Of a stretch of 17,246 nt of DNA, positions 14,032 to 17,246 are shown piece by piece (the first letter of the stretch is position 1; each line of letters begins with the position of its first letter). The position numbers were made by a program, and so were the translations under genes. The notes under the pieces are model-generated. The model was not told the DNA's origin. It searched no databases and worked only from the letters and a program-made list of their open reading frames with translations. The DNA comes from Bacteroidota bacterium. GTDB taxonomy: Bacteria; Bacteroidota; Bacteroidia; Bacteroidales; VadinHA17. The stretch is from assembly GCA_030628785.1 (NCBI GenBank), contig DAOVQI010000015.1, positions 1-17,246 of the forward strand, written 5' to 3'.

Positions 14032-15153
14032 ATGAGTGAACAGGAGAAAAATTGCAGGATTTGTTCATCTAATACCGCCATACCATCCTCCGAATATACG
14101 GGTAGCTGTTTTAAGTTAAATACATTTGATTGGCTTGGTGATCTTCCTTCAACAAGTTTATCTGGTAATTTTGTTGAAATAAGATTTAAAAACACAAGAA
14201 AAGGATTCTATCAAAATGTCAACTCTATCAGGCTTCAGAGAGGTGATATTGTTGCTGTTGAGGCTTCCCCGGGACATGATATTGGTATTGTCTCCTTGAC
14301 AGGAGATATAGTTCTTATCCAAATGAAAAAAAGCAAGATTTCTAGTGGGGATGATGATTTTAAGAAGGTTTATCGCAAGGCAAAACAGGCTGATATTGAA
14401 AAATGGGAGGAAGCAATAAGCCTGGAAGATTCCTCTATGCTCAAAGCCAGAAAAATTGCGGGTGATCTGGAGCTGAATATGAAAATCGGCGATGTTGAGT
14501 ATCAGGGAGACAAAACAAAGGCTATCTTCTACTATATAGCCGATGAGCGGGTTGATTTCAGGGAATTGATAAAAATTCTGGCTGAAGAGTTTAAAGTACG
14601 TATTGAGATGCGGCAAATTGGGGCACGGCAGGAGGCTGGCCGGATCGGAGGAATTGGCCCGTGCGGAAGAGAACTCTGTTGCGCAACATGGATTACAAAT
14701 TTTGTATCCGTTACAACCAGTGCCGCCCGGTATCAGGAGCTTTCCCCTAATCCGCAAAAACTGGCAGGACAATGCGGAAAATTAAAATGCTGTCTGAATT
14801 ATGAGTTGGATTGTTATGTCGATGCACAAAAAGACTACCCTGATAAGTCTATTCCGCTGGAAACTAAAGATGGGCTTGTTTATCATCAGAAAACAGATAT
14901 TTTCCGTAGGATTATGTGGTATTCATTTGACCGGGAATCAACAGTCAATCTTACACCGGTTCCGGTCGAACGGGTAACTAAAATTCAGGAATTTAATAAG
15001 AAAGGATTGAAAGTATCATCTTTAATTGATAAACAAATGCTGGTAGGAGAACAACCTCCTGATTTTGAGGATGTAGTGGGACAAGAAAGTGTTACTAGAT
15101 TTCAGGAAAAATACAAAAAAACGAAAAAAAGAAAGAAAAAAAGAAATAAATGA
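14032..15153 (+). CDS. ricT: PSP1-domain protein, RicT/YaaT-like
   Basis: The 373-residue cytoplasmic protein carries the PSP1 domain (about 45-270). Its signature is R-Q-I-G-A-R-Q-E-A-G-R-I-G-G-I-G-P (194-210) followed by C211-G-R-E-L-C216-C217, then Q-C248-G-K-L-K-C253-C254-L-N-Y-E-L-D-C261. In Bacillus subtilis, RicT (YaaT) works with RicA and RicF as an Fe-S cluster-carrying complex that promotes RNase Y-dependent RNA maturation; the conserved cysteines here fit metal binding. Extra cysteines at 8 and 11 lie in a short N-terminal extension. The tail (360-373) is almost all lysine and arginine, suggesting nucleic-acid or ribosome contact (inference). It is longer than Bacillus YaaT (about 275 residues), as is usual in Bacteroidota. 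It follows holB by 78 bases and precedes gldH. The exact role in this phylum is not established, so the symbol is by homology. Confidence 0.85.
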   Translation: MSEQEKNCRICSSNTAIPSSEYTGSCFKLNTFDWLGDLPSTSLSGNFVEIRFKNTRKGFYQNVNSIRLQRGDIVAVEASPGHDIGIVSLTGDIVLIQMKKSKISSGDDDFKKVYRKAKQADIEKWEEAISLEDSSMLKARKIAGDLELNMKIGDVEYQGDKTKAIFYYIADERVDFRELIKILAEEFKVRIEMRQIGARQEAGRIGGIGPCGRELCCATWITNFVSVTTSAARYQELSPNPQKLAGQCGKLKCCLNYELDCYVDAQKDYPDKSIPLETKDGLVYHQKTDIFRRIMWYSFDRESTVNLTPVPVERVTKIQEFNKKGLKVSSLIDKQMLVGEQPPDFEDVVGQESVTRFQEKYKKTKKRKKKRNK

Positions 15154-15159
15154 TAAATT

Positions 15160-15178
15160 GATAAATTGTTAATTTATC
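15160..15178 (+). terminator. AT-rich stem-loop after ricT
   Basis: GATAAATT (15160-15167) pairs with AATTTATC (15171-15178) around GTT, just after the stop, preceded by a tandem TGATAAAT. No T-tract follows, so it may be only a 3'-end stabiliser or chance AT symmetry. Confidence 0.3.
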
Positions 15179-15300
15179 CTTAAAGCAATGTAACCATTTC
15201 CCGAAGGGACAGGTAACAATTTAGCAAATCACAGATTTACATTTTTCGTGACTGGCAGAACCTGTCCGACCACTGGGGGAAACATAGTTATTATATCCTG

Positions 15301-15783
15301 ATGAAGCATTTTACAGCCGTCTTACAAGTTTTAGCATTTCTCCTTTTTTTTTCTATGCTATCCTGTGACCCCGACAGGGTATATGAGGAGAATGTTCTAA
15401 TTACGGAACATAAATGGAACCGGAATAATCTTTTGCAATTTCAGGTAAATATTACAGATACGGTTAGTTCTTTTAACCTATATGTTAATATTCGAAATGG
15501 AGACGATTATTCTTATCGCAACCTCTTTCTTTTTATTAATACTTATGCTCCAACAGGTCAATGGGTGCGTGATACCGTTAACTGCATTTTAGCGAATGAA
15601 AAGGGAAAATGGTTTGGCAGTGGTATAGGTGATATTTATGATATTCAGATCCCGTATAAAAAAAATGTGAGATTTCCTTACCCTGGTATATATTCTTTTA
15701 CGTTCGAACAAGCAATGCGAACAGAAGAACTATCGCATGTTTATGATGTTGGCCTTAGAATCGAAAAAACAAAACCAAAATAA
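15301..15783 (+). CDS. gldH: GldH-like gliding motility lipoprotein
   Basis: The 160-residue protein has a lipoprotein signal peptide (hydrophobic LAFLLFFSML followed by S21-C22); C22 would be lipidated and D23-P-D-R follows. The mature part fits the GldH family: a V-Y-E-E-N start, an early tryptophan (KWNRNNLLQFQVNI), SSFNLYVNIRNGDDYSYRNLFLFI, and the ending YSFTFEQAMRTEELSHVYDVGLRIEK. GldH is required for gliding in Flavobacterium johnsoniae and is associated with the Gld/T9SS envelope machinery; homologues also occur in non-gliding members. Placement after holB and ricT is an arrangement I recall from Bacteroidota, where a penicillin-binding protein gene often follows; here a repeat-like spacer and trmB follow instead. 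It links functionally to the T9SS cargo protein at 5651-10234. The ATG at 15301 precedes the signal peptide directly. Confidence 0.85.
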   Translation: MKHFTAVLQVLAFLLFFSMLSCDPDRVYEENVLITEHKWNRNNLLQFQVNITDTVSSFNLYVNIRNGDDYSYRNLFLFINTYAPTGQWVRDTVNCILANEKGKWFGSGIGDIYDIQIPYKKNVRFPYPGIYSFTFEQAMRTEELSHVYDVGLRIEKTKPK

Positions 15784-15809
15784 AATCTGGGTTAGAATCG
15801 GATTTTATT
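15779..15809 (+). terminator. Hairpin overlapping the gldH stop
   Basis: AATAAAATC (15779-15787, including the TAA stop) pairs with GATTTTATT (15801-15809) around a 13-nt loop. There is no downstream T-tract, so termination is only possible, not demonstrated. Confidence 0.35.
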
Positions 15810-15816
15810 AAAATAA

Positions 15817-16035
15817 ATGTCAAATATCAAAAGACAAAATACAACCGAACGAAGTGAGCTCATGAACACCTTTGAAAATTAATTATTTTGTGAATAAATA
15901 AATCCCAAATTCCAATCCCGAAATCTCAGGACAAATTCCGTAACTGTTTGGTTGTTTTGAATTTAGGTAATTGAGTATTATTTGATATTTGATGCTTGTA
16001 GTTTGAGATTTCTTTGTCAATATGAAATTAATTTG
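15817..16035. repeat. Imperfect inverted repeat region between gldH and trmB
   Basis: The left half is rich in CAAAT-type words (TCAAATATCAA at 15820-15830, CCCAAATTCCAATCCCGAAAT at 15902-15922). The right half is rich in their complements (TTGATATTTGA at 15982-15992, TTTGAGATTTCTTTGTC). The 11-mer at 15820 is the exact reverse complement of that at 15982. It looks like a decayed MITE-like element. No gene is seen in 15784-16062. Confidence 0.4.
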
Positions 16036-16062
16036 GTATAATCTAACTGGCCATAAATAAAA

Positions 16063-16776
16063 GTGAGTAAAAAAAAATTGAAGCGTTGGATTGAAATGGA
16101 AGCTTTCGAACATGTTGTTCAACCAGGGTTCGAGGAAGTTTATAAAAAAGATTACTATCTAAAAGGGAAATGGGCTAATGAGTTTTTTGGCAATATGAAT
16201 CCGGTTATTCTTGAGCTTGGTTGTGGAAAAGGTGAATATACCATTGCCCTTGCCAGAAAAAATCCACAAAAGAGTTTTATCGGGGTTGACATAAAAGGGG
16301 CCAGAATGTGGCGTGGTGCAAAAGATGCTATGGATGAGCAATTGAAAAATGTTGCTTTTCTCCGAACACGGATCGAATTAATAAATTCCTTCTTTGGTAC
16401 AGATGAAATTAGTGAAATATGGCTTACTTTTCCTGATCCGCAGTTAAAAAAACGGCGGAATAAAAAAAGACTAACCTCTCCGCGGTTTTTGAACTCCTAT
16501 AACCAATTTTTTAAACCCGGAGGAATAATTCATTTGAAAACGGATAATGCTGTTTTGTATCACTATACACTTAATCTGATAAAAAAAAACCAACTCGAAA
16601 TCCTTAAATCATCTGAAGATTTATATAATGAGGATGAGGTAACCAATGATTTAGCCATAAAAACCCATTATGAAAAACAATTTTTATCACAAGGGGAGAA
16701 AATATATTATTTGAGTTTTAAAACGGCAAAAAAAAATCCCATTTTAGAACAAGATGAAAGAAAACGGATTCTTTGA
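16063..16776 (+). CDS. trmB: tRNA (guanine-N7-)-methyltransferase
   Basis: The 237-residue protein is a TrmB-type Rossmann methyltransferase that uses SAM to form m7G46 in the variable loop of tRNAs. Visible motifs are the SAM loop ELGCGKGEY (51-59), the acidic turn GVDIKGARMWRGA (74-86), the FLRTRIE segment (99-105), the catalytic/tRNA motif L-T-F-P-D-P-Q-L-K-K-R-R (121-132) with K-R-L-T-S-P-R-F-L, and KPGGIIHLKTDN (151-162). The start is a GTG at 16063: the residues it adds (SKKKLKRW) match the usual N-terminus of Bacteroidota homologues, whereas the next in-frame ATG would drop them. Its 3' end overlaps the ATL gene by 23 bases, so the two are co-transcribed and probably translationally coupled. 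Confidence 0.95.
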   Translation: MSKKKLKRWIEMEAFEHVVQPGFEEVYKKDYYLKGKWANEFFGNMNPVILELGCGKGEYTIALARKNPQKSFIGVDIKGARMWRGAKDAMDEQLKNVAFLRTRIELINSFFGTDEISEIWLTFPDPQLKKRRNKKRLTSPRFLNSYNQFFKPGGIIHLKTDNAVLYHYTLNLIKKNQLEILKSSEDLYNEDEVTNDLAIKTHYEKQFLSQGEKIYYLSFKTAKKNPILEQDERKRIL

Positions 16777-17089
16777 AGAAGTATTTAAGATTACCCGGTT
16801 AATACCTTCCGGAAGAGTAACAACATATGGTGCTATAGCGAGATATCTGGGTACAGGGCAATCAGCCCGTGTTGTTGGATGGGCCCTGAATAATTCCAAT
16901 TATTTTGAATCATTTATACCCGCTCACAGGGTCGTTAACAGAAAAGGCTTGTTAACCGGAAAACATCACTTCGGTAATACTAACACAATGAGGCAATTGC
17001 TTGAAAATGAAGGTGTCCGAATTGAAAATGATTTGATAATGAATTTTGAACAGCATTTTTGGGATCCGTGTAAAGAACTGAAATACTAA
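16754..17089 (+). CDS. Alkyltransferase-like protein (ATL), MGMT-fold without catalytic cysteine
   Basis: The 111-residue protein is the DNA-binding domain of the O6-methylguanine-DNA methyltransferase fold: IPSGRVTTYGAIARYLG (17-33, with the nucleotide-flipping region TTYG), SARVVGWALNN (38-47, arginine finger R39) and IPAHRVVNRKG. The active-site PCHR of true repair enzymes is P56-A57-H58-R59 here, so alkyl transfer to cysteine is impossible. Established knowledge: ATL proteins (E. coli YbaZ with PWHR, fission yeast Atl1) bind O6-alkylguanine and channel it to nucleotide excision repair. It is small (an MGMT C-domain only) and overlaps trmB by 23 bases; the ATG at 16754 leaves the fold complete. 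Confidence 0.92.
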   Translation: MKENGFFEEVFKITRLIPSGRVTTYGAIARYLGTGQSARVVGWALNNSNYFESFIPAHRVVNRKGLLTGKHHFGNTNTMRQLLENEGVRIENDLIMNFEQHFWDPCKELKY

Positions 17090-17094
17090 CGTAT

Positions 17095-17126
17095 TTTACA
17101 CGAAACAAATAAAATATTTATATTTG
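17095..17126 (+). promoter_or_regulatory. Promoter of the next (off-window) gene
   Basis: TTTA (17095-17098) is followed after 20 bases by TATATTTG (17119-17126), a perfect TAnnTTTG with proper -33/-7 spacing for the Bacteroidota sigma factor. Transcription would start near 17133, giving a leader of about 105 bases to the ATG at 17239. Confidence 0.6.
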
Positions 17127-17163
17127 CACCTTTAATTTAAAAGAACATAGCTTCGCAAATTTA

Positions 17164-17211
17164 CCCTGTGAAATAAATCGAAGATTTAATGCGAAGCATT
17201 ATTTCACAGGG
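17164..17211 (+). ncRNA. Fully base-paired three-way-junction sequence in a 5' leader
   Basis: Every base except two triloops can pair. P1 is CCCTGTGAAAT (17164-17174) with ATTTCACAGGG (17201-17211), 11 bp. P2 is AAATC-GAA-GATTT (17175-17187). P3 is AATGC-GAA-GCATT (17188-17200). There are no junction linkers. In addition GCTTCGCA at 17150-17157 is exactly complementary to TGCGAAGC at 17190-17197 and could open P3. It sits between a good promoter and the start of the next gene. It could be a leader riboregulator or a mobile palindromic (REP/MITE-like) unit; the type assigned here is provisional. Confidence 0.6.
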
Positions 17212-17238
17212 GGAATTAAAAAGGTTAATACTATTCAA

Positions 17239-17246
17239 ATGAAACT
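17239..17246 (+). CDS. Possible start of the next gene (first codons only)
   Basis: ATGAAACT at the very end of the window is a plausible start (M-K...) about 105 bases after the predicted transcription start at 17133. Nothing can be said about the product. Confidence 0.35.

Noticed and set aside
14158..14772. 204-codon open frame on the minus strand
   Set aside because: It lies antisense inside the ricT-like gene, whose protein has clear family motifs; the translated minus-strand product has no domain or signal and is a shadow frame.
16063..16065. GTG start of trmB as a misassignment, with the ATG at codon 12 as the true start
   Set aside because: The first eleven residues match the conserved N-terminus of Bacteroidota TrmB as I remember it, so the GTG is preferred.

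Overview
The window looks like a chromosomal segment of a Bacteroidota (Bacteroidetes) bacterium, probably an environmental member of the Bacteroidales/Marinilabiliales type. The evidence is a T9SS C-terminal sorting domain (YPNPF), SprB and FISUMP domains, a GldH-like lipoprotein, a TPR-type sensor kinase, TAnnTTTG promoter motifs with no clear Shine-Dalgarno sites, and low-GC DNA whose intergenic spaces are full of small palindromes.

Layout. 1-1260 (minus): a two-gene unit encoding an unrecognised secreted 164-residue protein and then a WD40 protein that runs off the left edge. 1805-2344 (plus): a hotdog-fold thioesterase with a strong intrinsic terminator. 2429-2745: a block of palindromes. 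2922-5406: a TPR sensor histidine kinase (plus) tail-to-tail with a LytTR response regulator (minus). 5651-10234 (plus): a 1527-residue T9SS cargo protein built from a LamG-like domain, seven SprB repeats, three FISUMP domains and a sorting tail; it diverges from the regulator gene. 10569-10778: a small KYESQAD repeat protein. 11033-12500 (minus): phosphoglycerate kinase (pgk), with a stranded second copy of the pgk 3' end downstream. 12817-15783 (plus): DNA polymerase III delta' (holB), a RicT/YaaT-like PSP1 protein and gldH. 16063-17089 (plus): trmB overlapping an alkyltransferase-like (ATL) gene. 17095-17246: a good promoter, a leader containing a fully paired 48-nt three-way-junction sequence, and probably the first codons of the next gene.

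How the genes may work together. The kinase, regulator and giant surface protein sit side by side, and regulator and surface protein share one divergent promoter region. The simplest reading is a sensory system controlling a modular secreted or cell-surface adhesin. GldH, encoded elsewhere in the window, belongs to the gliding/T9SS machinery that would handle such cargo. The rest is housekeeping (glycolysis, replication clamp loading, RNA maturation, tRNA modification, alkylation-damage sensing).

The most unusual signals are the three-way-junction leader at 17164-17211, the pgk tail remnant at 11033-11080, the mosaic structure of the giant protein (one FISUMP domain with foreign-looking base composition, another pair homogenised at one end), and a dispersed family of terminator-like hairpins with compensatory changes. 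No CRISPR array, rRNA, tRNA or transposase gene was seen.
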